Shown here: positions 8,886 through 16,503 of the stretch, piece by piece
Numbering within the stretch: the stretch's first letter is position 1
Layout of the letters: each line of letters starts with the position of its first letter
Assembly: GCA_947565305.1 (NCBI GenBank)
Contig: CANOFO010000019.1
Location: 1-36,367 of the forward strand
Direction: 5' to 3'
Length of the DNA stretch: 36,367 nucleotides
Source of the DNA: an uncultured Lachnospiraceae bacterium
GTDB lineage: Bacteria; Bacillota; Clostridia; Lachnospirales; Lachnospiraceae
Translations under genes and position numbers: made by a program
Notes under the pieces: generated by a model
The model's input: only the letters and a program-made list of their open reading frames with translations
What the model was told of the DNA's origin: nothing
Database searches by the model: none

Positions 8886-9096
8886 ATTTTCTTTTTCTAT
8901 TTTCTCTCTTTTTATATTAATTAATTTTCTATATATTTATTCATTTTATTTATATTTGCATGGACAATATAAAAAAGCCCCAAAAAAATATTACAAAAAA
9001 AGATGGATTATAGAAGATATTGCAATGCGGCAAGAGAAAAATCTCGAAATAACCGAATCAAAAATAATACCACAGAAATTATTGATTACAACTTAA
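8878..9096 (+). CDS. Membrane-anchored short protein, likely N-terminal part of a split FHA protein
   Basis: ATG 8878 has GGAGGT at 8865-8870, the best ribosome site of the cluster. The 72-residue product has a single membrane segment at about 5-27, then a basic, charged tail (HGQYKKAPKKYYKKRWIIED). Bacterial FHA proteins often have exactly this layout, one N-terminal membrane anchor, linker and FHA. Here the FHA lies in the -1 frame and overlaps by about 94 bases. I infer an original anchor-linker-FHA gene broken by a frameshift around 9050-9090. A slippery A-AAA-AAA at 8982-8988, in frame for a -1 slip, leaves programmed shifting possible. The tail after 9085 looks unnatural. Confidence 0.5.
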   Translation: MIKFSFSIFSLFILINFLYIYSFYLYLHGQYKKAPKKYYKKRWIIEDIAMRQEKNLEITESKIIPQKLLITT

Positions 9097-9428
9097 TCAA
9101 TAGTTTAGTTGGATATGCTGTGATAGAATTTTTAGATGAATATAAAAGGATTTTAAAAACCCATACAATTTTCAAGTCTAACTTGAGCATAGGGAGAGAG
9201 GAATCAAATGATATTGTTTTGAGAGAACAAACAGTATCAAGAAATCAATGTTTGATAACATATCAAAATAATGAATTTTATATATGCCATTTATCCAAAA
9301 CCAATCCCACATTATTAAATGGAATATCCATTGAAAACACACAAAAATTATCTTTTGGCGATATTATAAAAATTGCAAATTACACATTGCGTTTTAAGGA
9401 AGCTATAAATGAGCCTCGTGTCGGATGA
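9003..9428 (+). CDS. FHA (forkhead-associated) domain protein, start uncertain
   Basis: The C-terminal 90 residues are a recognisable FHA domain, a phosphothreonine-peptide binding fold: LSIGREESNDIVLREQTVSR with the conserved GR, S/ND and VSR residues, then NPTLLNGISI and LSFGDIIKIANYTLRF. The usual SxxH is SRNQ, with Gln in place of His. FHA proteins read Ser/Thr kinase signals; no kinase or phosphatase is in the window. The ATG at 9003 lacks a ribosome site, and the first 30 residues look like out-of-frame translation, so this is probably the back half of the gene starting at 8878. It is followed after 20 bases by a partial palindromic repeat that may mark a breakpoint. Confidence 0.65.
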   Translation: MDYRRYCNAAREKSRNNRIKNNTTEIIDYNLINSLVGYAVIEFLDEYKRILKTHTIFKSNLSIGREESNDIVLREQTVSRNQCLITYQNNEFYICHLSKTNPTLLNGISIENTQKLSFGDIIKIANYTLRFKEAINEPRVG

Positions 9429-9450
9429 TAACATATGAGGATGAATTATC

Positions 9451-9490
9451 TTCCGATAGGAGTTTGGAGTGTTACAACTTTGGAGACACC
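9451..9490. repeat. Half copy of the palindromic element at 11036-11148
   Basis: Forty bases matching the right arm of the 11036-11148 element at 35 of 40 positions: TTCCGATAGGAGTTTGG, then a diverged stretch, then ACTTTGGAGACACC. No left arm is seen nearby, so it is a degenerate single half. The rest of the gap to the lipoprotein gene holds nothing I can assign. Confidence 0.7.
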
Positions 9491-9593
9491 TTGATTTTGT
9501 TAATTCTTCAAGTTCCTTTATTCCGTCCGCTGACAATGCCAGAACGCAGCCCGCAATTTAGCCAAGTGACATTTATTCCAAGATAAAGCAATC

Positions 9594-10847
9594 CTACTCA
9601 CTAATTGCCGTCACAGAACCATTTTCAAAATAAATATACCTATTATCTGAATAACACCATTGTTCCGTAGTCCCCCATGCATATGTTGTCTTGTTAATTT
9701 TATATGGTTCTCCCCAAGAAGAAGCCCTAACCTCCTCAGCAGTCATGCCAATTGCTGGGGCTGGAGCCTGTTCTGGTTCTTCTTCCGCATATTCATCATG
9801 AAAATATTTCGATTTTGTAGCAAATACCCTTTTTCTATCCATTTGTTCAAAATAACTATCTTTTATGACTTCTATCTTGAAAGAAGAAGAAGCTTCACTA
9901 TAACTCATCTTATATTCTATATCCGCTGCACTAAATAGCATCGTATCATCATCATTTAATGTCAGTAAACCTGTCTCCCTTTCTTCCAGTGCACCTTCCT
10001 CTGATATTTCAAAGACAGTTGCTTCCCAACCTTCTAATTTCATTTCTCCGAATTTATCCCCCATCTGAGGATATTCACAGATAACCCAGTCTCCACGAAG
10101 CCAATACATGAGTTCTGCACGCTCCAGATATTTTTCACTTTCCTGATAATCAGCAAGTTCCCTAAAGGCTTTGATGGCCTCTACAAATTCGCCTTCTTCA
10201 TAATATTCTATACCATGGGCATATGCCAATTCTTTCTCTAACTTCTGCTTAACTTCCTTATTGCTGACTAGAGATAAATACTTGTCTGCCTCATCAAGGG
10301 AATTTGATTTGATAAGAAAATCAGTATAACCTTCAACCGTTTTTTCTAAATATTCCTTCGACTCCTTATATTCACTATCTGCAAAATACTCATATGCATC
10401 TTGAAATTTTCCATTTTCATACGCCTTTACCGATTCATTATATAGCTTCTCTTCTAAGGAATCCATTTTATCCTGTATACTTGTTAAATCAATTAAATTT
10501 TTTTCATTATCATTTAAAGCATTATACCGATTCTTAATATCCATAAGTTTCTGGTCATCTGCTGAACCGGCAAAATTATCAACATCAGCCTGAAGTTTCC
10601 TAATTGTATCAATGTTGACATTTTTATATTTTAATAAATATTGATAATTATTGATTTTTTCTTTTTCTTTCTCAGATAGCGACTCATAATCTTCGAACAA
10701 AGAATCTAACTCTTCCTGAGTGATATCTTGTCCCTCAGCCAAACTCATAACAGCCTTGTTAATCTTAACAACCTTATTCCCACAGCCCCCTAATAAACTT
10801 ACAGCTATCAAAAAAAACATCACAATAAATATCTTTTTACATTTCAT
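9594..10847 (-). CDS. Lipoprotein with tetratricopeptide-like repeats and a BamE-like C-terminus
   Basis: This is a predicted surface lipoprotein of 417 residues. The start at 10847 has GAGGAG about 11 bases upstream and gives a clean signal peptide with lipobox LGGC (Cys 22); the longer frame to 10901 would spoil it. A charged helical region follows, then two TPR-like helices pairs (YENGKFQDAYEYFADSEYKE and YEEGEFVEAIKAFRELADYQ), a beta-rich middle part (about 255-350), and a C-terminal block beginning IGMTAEEVRASSWGEPYKIN that resembles the SmpA/BamE-type fold seen in many Firmicute lipoproteins. The role is unknown; the repeats suggest protein binding. It is separated from the GH43 gene by the palindromic element, so probably transcribed alone. 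Confidence 0.8.
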   Translation of the reverse strand: MKCKKIFIVMFFLIAVSLLGGCGNKVVKINKAVMSLAEGQDITQEELDSLFEDYESLSEKEKEKINNYQYLLKYKNVNIDTIRKLQADVDNFAGSADDQKLMDIKNRYNALNDNEKNLIDLTSIQDKMDSLEEKLYNESVKAYENGKFQDAYEYFADSEYKESKEYLEKTVEGYTDFLIKSNSLDEADKYLSLVSNKEVKQKLEKELAYAHGIEYYEEGEFVEAIKAFRELADYQESEKYLERAELMYWLRGDWVICEYPQMGDKFGEMKLEGWEATVFEISEEGALEERETGLLTLNDDDTMLFSAADIEYKMSYSEASSSFKIEVIKDSYFEQMDRKRVFATKSKYFHDEYAEEEPEQAPAPAIGMTAEEVRASSWGEPYKINKTTYAWGTTEQWCYSDNRYIYFENGSVTAISE

Positions 10848-11035
10848 AAATAATCTTACTCCTCTTTCTATGATATTTAGGCACCATTTGATTCTTATCA
10901 ATTAACCATATATATTATCATACCACACCCCCAAAACCATTACCATACCTTTCAGTAAAACGTAAAAAATCAGTATTCCATAAATGCTTCTATAACATTT
11001 TACAATTTTGTAAAATGGCATAAATTCATCTAAAA

Positions 11036-11148
11036 GGGGTGTCCCCAAAGCCATAGCACTCCAGACGCCGTATCGGAAAATGATTATTTTTGGAAGGGAT
11101 TTGACTTTCCGATAGGAGTTTGGGGAGCTACGACTTTGGGGACACCCC
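11036..11148. repeat. 113-bp palindromic (MITE-like) element
   Basis: Perfect 15-bp terminal inverted repeats, GGGGTGTCCCCAAAG (11036-11050) and CTTTGGGGACACCCC (11134-11148), continue inward as imperfect arms to TATCGGAAA/TTTCCGATA. The whole element can fold into one long hairpin. A partial second copy lies at 9451-9490. It resembles a non-autonomous miniature element; no target duplication is obvious. It sits directly after the GH43 stop and, read leftward, is followed by TTTT, so it may serve as that gene's terminator. Confidence 0.8.
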
Positions 11149-11165
11149 AGTTTAATTACAAATTA

Positions 11166-14100
11166 CTAAATTTTAAAGTTCTTTGTTTTTGCTTTGGTTA
11201 AAAGCTTCTTATAATATGATTTCTTAGACTTCTTCACGGTAAACTTCGCATTTTTCTTGATGCCCTTAAAGGCATTCTTGCCAATGCTCTTGATTGCCGT
11301 GCCGCTGAACTTAACCTTTGCCAGCTTACTATCACCTTCAAATGCACTTGCCCCGATGCTCTTTACGTTCTTGCCGATTGTAACGCTCTTAAGCTTAGTC
11401 TGTTTGCGGAACGCTTTCTTGCCGACCGATGTCACCTTGAAGGTCATTCCGTTATATTTTACCGTTGCCGGTACATTCAAAGTGGTAAGGTTCTTCTTAG
11501 CTGCCCCGGTCAAAGCTACTTCCTTTACAGATGCGGTACATTTGGTAATCTTATATTTCAGGTTCTTGCTTGTAAAGTTCTTCGGCATAGTAAATGTAGC
11601 TTTCTTATCAATATTCTTGAATGCATCTTTGCCGATTGTCTTCACAGACGCTCCCTGGAACGTAATCTTCTTCAATTTCTTGGCATTGAGGAATGCTTTG
11701 GCGCCGATTGTGGTAACATTCTTGCCAATCGTCACGCTGGTAAGGCTCGCCTGGTTGGCAAATGCAGAGTCGCCAATTGCGGTTACCTTAAACGTTTCTT
11801 TTCTGTATACCAGAGTATCCGGTATCACAATACTTGTAAGCTGTTTATTTGCCCCGGTTACTGTAACGCTCTTATCATTTGCGCTGTAAGCAGTTACCTT
11901 GTAGGTAAGGCCGCTGGTTTCTGTGAATGTCTGGTTCAAGCCTGGTTTTTCTTCTTCTGTCTTATCGCCCGGCTTTCCTTCTTCCGGTTTCTCTGCCTCT
12001 GCAATTGCTGCGTTCAGTTTATCCAGCGCTGCCTGGATTTCGGTTTCACTTGCATCTGCTTTGTTCAGTACTGCCTCTACTTCATCAATCACTGCCTGTA
12101 AAGCTGTTTTCTTTGCTGCACTGAGGTTTGCCAGCATAGCCTTAGCCGCTGTAACCTTCTCGCTCAGCTCTTCTTTCACTGGGTCTTCAACTGGCGGTTC
12201 GTCTGGCTTTCCTGCCTCCTCAATGGCTGTATTCAGTTCATCCAGCGCTGCCTTGATATCCTCTTCACTTGATTCTGCATCGTTCAATACTGCCTCTGCT
12301 TCTTCGATGGCTTCCTGCAAAGCTGCTTTCTTTTCTTCACCGAGCCCTGCCAGCATACCCTTGGCTACGGCAAGCCGTGCGCTCAGTTCTTCTTTCGGCG
12401 TAATCTTTTCTGCGTTCTCAATGGCTGTATTCAGTTTCTCTAACGCTGCTGTAATATCAGCTTCACTTGAATTGGCATTGTTCAGCACTGCCTCTACTTC
12501 CTCAATGACTGTCTGTAAGGCTGCTTTCTTATCGGCGCCCAAATCTGCCAGTAAATCTTTGGCCGCTGTAATCTTCTCCGCCAGCTGTTCCTTCACGTTC
12601 TTATCGCCTTCACTGGGAGCACTGCCGCCTTCTTCTGTGAACTGGAAGTAGTCCACGTTCATGATGCTGTCATCTTTCAACAGTTGTTTTGACGAGTTAA
12701 TCACTGCCTGTAACAGCGGTTTCTGTGCAGCAGGCAAGGACGCAAGTTCTGTCAGCTGCTCTGCATATTTAATCCTGTATTTTAATTTCTCTTTTAACAG
12801 TTTATCCGTTGCTTTATACTGGTCTGCTGTATCAATCGCCGCATTTAAGGTTGCAATTGCCGCCGTAAGCTGCTCGTCTGTAGCGCTGGCATTATTTACA
12901 ACCGCCTGTGCTTCGTTTACCTTTGCATCCAGGGCAGCTTTTTGTTCCGTTTCATTCCATGCAAATCCAGAACTTACATTATGTCCTTTTGTAATCTGGC
13001 GCTGCAGCTGCTCCTTTAACGGAAGGCTGGATTCTGCTGCCTTGACTGCTGTCCATAAATCTTTTAACTGATTCTGGTAAGTCTCTGTTGTCGCACCTGC
13101 CTTCTTCTCATGGAATACAAGGAAAATATTCTGTGTACCTGTAACTTTCTCGATTTCACCGGTTACCAGCTGATAAGTGTAGTTGCTTCCGGTTTCCGGA
13201 ACTTCGATTTCGCCAATCTTTTTGCCCTCCGGATAACCTACACGGACTTCAATTGTGCCGCCGTCTTTCGAGCCTACTGCTACAGTAATCCTGTCTGCGC
13301 CTTTGTTGCCGAAGTCTAACTGGGATACAGACGTCCAGTCACCCTCCTGAAGGTCAGTCAATACCATGTTATAATCTGTAAATAAGTTGCCCGGCCGACC
13401 AGTGTCAGCTGCTTTCACGCCCGCATTCCAGGCAATCGTCTCAGCTTCAATCCGCTCATACGGATTCATGGATTTCAGCTGCGGAATTCCTTCATAGGTA
13501 CCTGAAATCGGCAGGATTTTTCCATCCTCATCCAATGTGATTTCGTCAATATGAGTAGAACGGTATCCGCGTTCAACGCCCAAAGCCTTCGATACGGTCT
13601 GTGCATGGTAAATGAAGTAACTCTTGTTATTGAATACAAACGTCGCATGATGGTTGTTTCCGCCTACGCCAAACCATGTCTGCGGATTGGAGAAAATCTC
13701 TCCCTGATACTCAAATGGTCCCATCGGATTCTTAGATGTCATATAACAGATGGTTCCCGTCTTCGGATAGCCTGGTACTGTTGTCGCTGTAAAGTTGGAG
13801 CAATAAGAGTAATAATATGTATCGCCGAACTTAAATATTCCGCTGTCCTCAAACATGCACGGAGCGTCAATTTCCACTGCCTCTCCATCAAGGCTAATCA
13901 TATCAGCGCCCAATTTGGCGACCCTTGCAGTCTTGGGGTTATCGTGCTGATTGCCAGGAATACCGCCGCCGAAATAAATGTATGCGCTGCCATCGTCATC
14001 TACCAGCACTGCCGGGTCAAAGCACCATTCCACACCCGCGCATCCTGGCGTTGCTTTTGTAATCAGCGCCTTACCATTCGGATTTTGCTCGTCTACTGTC

Positions 14101-16175
14101 GGGTCTGTCCACGGTCCTAACGGAGTATCCGCTGTCAGGACACCGATGCCGGAGGCATCATTTGCAAAATAGAGGAAGAATTTATTTTTCCCATCAATTT
14201 CCTTATGTGCAATTGCCGGAGCCCAGGAATGGCTTGCCCACATTGCCGGACCTTTGCCGCCATTTCTGCCTGCCACTTCAATCTCACCGTGGTCTGTCCA
14301 GTTCATCAAATCTGCAGAAGATACCACCCTAAGGCTGGTGATGTAACCAAAATTGTTGGAATATGGGTTATCCTTATCGGAGAACTCATAGTCGTCTGCT
14401 GTCATGTACACATATACTCTGCCATTGTATTCAATCGCATAGGGGTCTGCCCCAAATTCATTGGTAGTAATCGGGTTTCCATAACCGAACTTCTTTGCCA
14501 ACGCCTGTGTGTTGTCTTTATATTTTAAGACAAATACATCATCTACATAGAAGTCCATCAAATCATTGGCTGCATTAGGAGAGTCTACTGTAGGTGTCTC
14601 CACAACCAAGATATTGGAAGCGGTATCCATATCATAAGGCATGCCCCAATCTCCTTCAATCTTGGTCCACTCGCCCTTTTTCACTGCCCCAGTTGCCAAC
14701 ACGGAACTTTCCGTTCCATTATGCAGCGTCAGGTTGAAGTCCTTGGTCTCTGGTCCAGTTGTATATTTTACCCATGCAGAAGCAGTGTAATAGCTGCCTG
14801 GCGCCAGTTTTCTGCTCATATCCTGTGCCGGTCCGTTCGTACATTTTGTACGGTTCGTCACTTTCACACTCTTACTGCCGGAATTATATTCATCGGTTGC
14901 CACTGCAAGGATATCTGTCTCTCCCTGCTCATATCCGGTCCATTTCTCCAAGTCCCTTTCAAAAGAACCGTTCCTGACGATATTCTCGGAAGGCATTGTC
15001 AGCGATACGTCATCAAGATAGAATACGGCCGGTGCACCCGCTTCGACTGTCTTACCCCAGCTCCAATACACTTCCATCACATCGGTATCAGGGTCATAAT
15101 CTGCCAGACTAATCTCGCTGGTAATTTTCGACCATCCATCGCTGTTTACCTCTACCGGTCCGCCAAAACCAATATAGGAGGCTTGGGTGTCGCCTTTTTT
15201 CTTACCCTTGATGGTTGCTGACAAACTGCCGCTGCCGCTTTCTGTCTTCGCCCAGGCAGTCAACGTATATTTTTTACCACCTACCAGTTTTCCTTCTGCC
15301 AGAAGGTCGAACAATTCATATTTTGCTCCTTCCCAGTCCTTTGAATAATCAGATACTTTAAGGCTGGCAGTTCCTTCATGCGCTATATTCTCTACGCGCG
15401 CAACACTGGCAGAACCCATTCCTTTCCAGTTCGTATCAATAGGGTCTATCTCAAAAGAACCATTGGAGAGCAAATCTTCGGCTTCCGGCTCCTCCGGCTG
15501 TTCCGGTTCCTGGCCCGGGATTCCCATGTAGGTGATGGAGATGTCGTCAATCCAGTAGTCCATAAAATCATTTTCTGCTGTAGGATGTTCTGCCCAGCCA
15601 CTCTCGATGAAGAAAATATTTTTAGTCGTGCTGAATGGATAGGTAGCTTCATTTTCCTTTCCCTCATTTTCAATTACATCACTGGGTGTATATTTCACCT
15701 CAAATGATACCCACTGACCTTTCTTTCCTTCAATTGCGCCCCACTTTGCCTGACGATAGTGGTAATTGTCTCCATTTTGGAATGTAACATTGAAATTCTT
15801 TGTCTCAGGACCACTCTTATACATGAACTTTCCTTTAATCGTGTACTCCGTGCCCTTTACCAACTTGCCGGAAAGATTATAGCCTGCACCGCCGGAAGTA
15901 GTTGTCCTGCCGCTTACATGCAGGACATGGGTCGAATTAGCTGCCCCATTATCTCCGGACACCACGGTTTCTATCTGGGCATTGTCAAATCCTGCCCATC
16001 CTGTCGTTCCATTTTCAAAGTCTCCATTCTCCACAAGCTCTATCGGCTCTAGCTGCGGCTCATCCGCCTTCTCCCCGGCTGCCTGTGTGTCGACCGGAAG
16101 CATGGTCAGTGACATTGCCGCTGCTAAGACCACGGCCAAAACACGTTTCCACTTGTTTCCCACTGCTTTCCTCAC
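11166..16175 (-). CDS. Secreted GH43 multidomain glycosidase with BspA-type surface repeats
   Basis: This is an exported glycan-degrading enzyme of 1669 residues, probably an arabinofuranosidase or xylosidase. The start is GTG 16175 with AAAGGAG 7 bases upstream, giving a clean signal peptide (RKAVGNKWKRVLAVVLAAAM); the ATG at 16274 would not. Order: three CBM4/9-like carbohydrate modules (about 50-215, 235-390, 398-548), GH43 five-bladed propeller (about 558-900), CBM6-like module beginning ERIEAETIAW (about 902), three FIVAR-type helical repeats (about 1190-1400), and two lysine-rich LRR_5 BspA-type blocks (about 1428-1669). Likely GH43 acids are D in GADPYAI (about 574), D in CFDPAVLVD (about 720) and E in MFEDSGIFKF (about 776). 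The CBM6 seems split by about 140 helical residues. No LPxTG, so wall attachment may be through the basic repeats. Promoter-proximal motif shared with the GH127 gene. Confidence 0.9.
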   Translation of the reverse strand: MRKAVGNKWKRVLAVVLAAAMSLTMLPVDTQAAGEKADEPQLEPIELVENGDFENGTTGWAGFDNAQIETVVSGDNGAANSTHVLHVSGRTTTSGGAGYNLSGKLVKGTEYTIKGKFMYKSGPETKNFNVTFQNGDNYHYRQAKWGAIEGKKGQWVSFEVKYTPSDVIENEGKENEATYPFSTTKNIFFIESGWAEHPTAENDFMDYWIDDISITYMGIPGQEPEQPEEPEAEDLLSNGSFEIDPIDTNWKGMGSASVARVENIAHEGTASLKVSDYSKDWEGAKYELFDLLAEGKLVGGKKYTLTAWAKTESGSGSLSATIKGKKKGDTQASYIGFGGPVEVNSDGWSKITSEISLADYDPDTDVMEVYWSWGKTVEAGAPAVFYLDDVSLTMPSENIVRNGSFERDLEKWTGYEQGETDILAVATDEYNSGSKSVKVTNRTKCTNGPAQDMSRKLAPGSYYTASAWVKYTTGPETKDFNLTLHNGTESSVLATGAVKKGEWTKIEGDWGMPYDMDTASNILVVETPTVDSPNAANDLMDFYVDDVFVLKYKDNTQALAKKFGYGNPITTNEFGADPYAIEYNGRVYVYMTADDYEFSDKDNPYSNNFGYITSLRVVSSADLMNWTDHGEIEVAGRNGGKGPAMWASHSWAPAIAHKEIDGKNKFFLYFANDASGIGVLTADTPLGPWTDPTVDEQNPNGKALITKATPGCAGVEWCFDPAVLVDDDGSAYIYFGGGIPGNQHDNPKTARVAKLGADMISLDGEAVEIDAPCMFEDSGIFKFGDTYYYSYCSNFTATTVPGYPKTGTICYMTSKNPMGPFEYQGEIFSNPQTWFGVGGNNHHATFVFNNKSYFIYHAQTVSKALGVERGYRSTHIDEITLDEDGKILPISGTYEGIPQLKSMNPYERIEAETIAWNAGVKAADTGRPGNLFTDYNMVLTDLQEGDWTSVSQLDFGNKGADRITVAVGSKDGGTIEVRVGYPEGKKIGEIEVPETGSNYTYQLVTGEIEKVTGTQNIFLVFHEKKAGATTETYQNQLKDLWTAVKAAESSLPLKEQLQRQITKGHNVSSGFAWNETEQKAALDAKVNEAQAVVNNASATDEQLTAAIATLNAAIDTADQYKATDKLLKEKLKYRIKYAEQLTELASLPAAQKPLLQAVINSSKQLLKDDSIMNVDYFQFTEEGGSAPSEGDKNVKEQLAEKITAAKDLLADLGADKKAALQTVIEEVEAVLNNANSSEADITAALEKLNTAIENAEKITPKEELSARLAVAKGMLAGLGEEKKAALQEAIEEAEAVLNDAESSEEDIKAALDELNTAIEEAGKPDEPPVEDPVKEELSEKVTAAKAMLANLSAAKKTALQAVIDEVEAVLNKADASETEIQAALDKLNAAIAEAEKPEEGKPGDKTEEEKPGLNQTFTETSGLTYKVTAYSANDKSVTVTGANKQLTSIVIPDTLVYRKETFKVTAIGDSAFANQASLTSVTIGKNVTTIGAKAFLNAKKLKKITFQGASVKTIGKDAFKNIDKKATFTMPKNFTSKNLKYKITKCTASVKEVALTGAAKKNLTTLNVPATVKYNGMTFKVTSVGKKAFRKQTKLKSVTIGKNVKSIGASAFEGDSKLAKVKFSGTAIKSIGKNAFKGIKKNAKFTVKKSKKSYYKKLLTKAKTKNFKI

Positions 16176-16288
16176 AATTTTTCTCCTTTCTCTTGGGAGA
16201 AGGATTGTAGAAATTCCACAACGGAACCGCTTCAATCCTTCTTGCCTTTTATAGATATAGCATAACCTTAGCATAACTATATTATTTT

Positions 16289-16354
16289 TTCATCCCCACA
16301 AACTATAGAAATTACACAAAAACAAGCCTCATGTATTTAGTTTTCTACATTTTT
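16289..16354 (-). promoter_or_regulatory. Bipartite motif upstream of the GH43 gene
   Basis: On the plus strand a left block at 16289-16308 (TTCATCCCCACAAACTATAG) and a right block at 16336-16354 (TTTAGTT-N4-ACATTTTT) are separated by 27 bases. Both blocks, their order and the spacing recur at 21908-21973 before the GH127 gene. The left block, nearer the gene, ends 114 bases before the start codon and lies about where a -35 would be for a TAATAT or TATAGT -10 at 16275-16282. It is probably an activator or repressor site. The remaining gap, 16176-16503, otherwise holds only the GH127 terminator. Confidence 0.6.
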
Positions 16355-16391
16355 TATCCTTTCGTATTTCAAACGAGAGCATTAGACAAAA

Positions 16392-16426
16392 CCAGGGAAA
16401 CACTGATTCAATCAGCGTTTCCCTGG
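16392..16426 (-). terminator. Intrinsic terminator of the GH127 gene
   Basis: The perfect arms CCAGGGAAAC (16392-16401) and GTTTCCCTGG (16417-16426), with further pairing inside (CTGAT/ATCAG), are followed on the minus strand by TTTTGT. It lies 78 bases beyond the GH127 stop and before the GH43 control region, so the two glycosidase genes are separate transcripts. Confidence 0.8.
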
Positions 16427-16503
16427 TGTACTGACACATATTCTTATCTCAGCCGAAATCACTTATTATATATCTTATGATTCTTGCTTTTGGTAATCGA
16501 GCA

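Noticed and set aside
9348-9536. Minus-strand frame (MSADGIKELEELTKSRCLQS...) behind the lipoprotein gene
   Set aside because: Only the first 17 residues look protein-like; the rest crosses the half repeat and the antisense of the FHA gene. It may be a remnant but cannot be supported.
10848-10950. A third, weaker match (GGTTTTGGGGGTG before TATGATAATAT) to the glycosidase leader motif upstream of the lipoprotein gene
   Set aside because: It lacks TTTGTG and the distal TTTAGTT-N4-ACATTTTT block, so chance similarity is more likely.
11970-12600. Periodic pattern in the GH43 gene that could suggest a CRISPR-like array
   Set aside because: It is a coding tandem repeat of about 65 residues (FIVAR-type) with diverged units and no spacers.
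11923-12651. Long plus-strand frames rich in Ser, Phe and Ala opposite the GH43 gene
   Set aside because: They are antisense to the FIVAR repeats; the composition reflects the repetitive minus-strand codons and no ribosome sites are seen.
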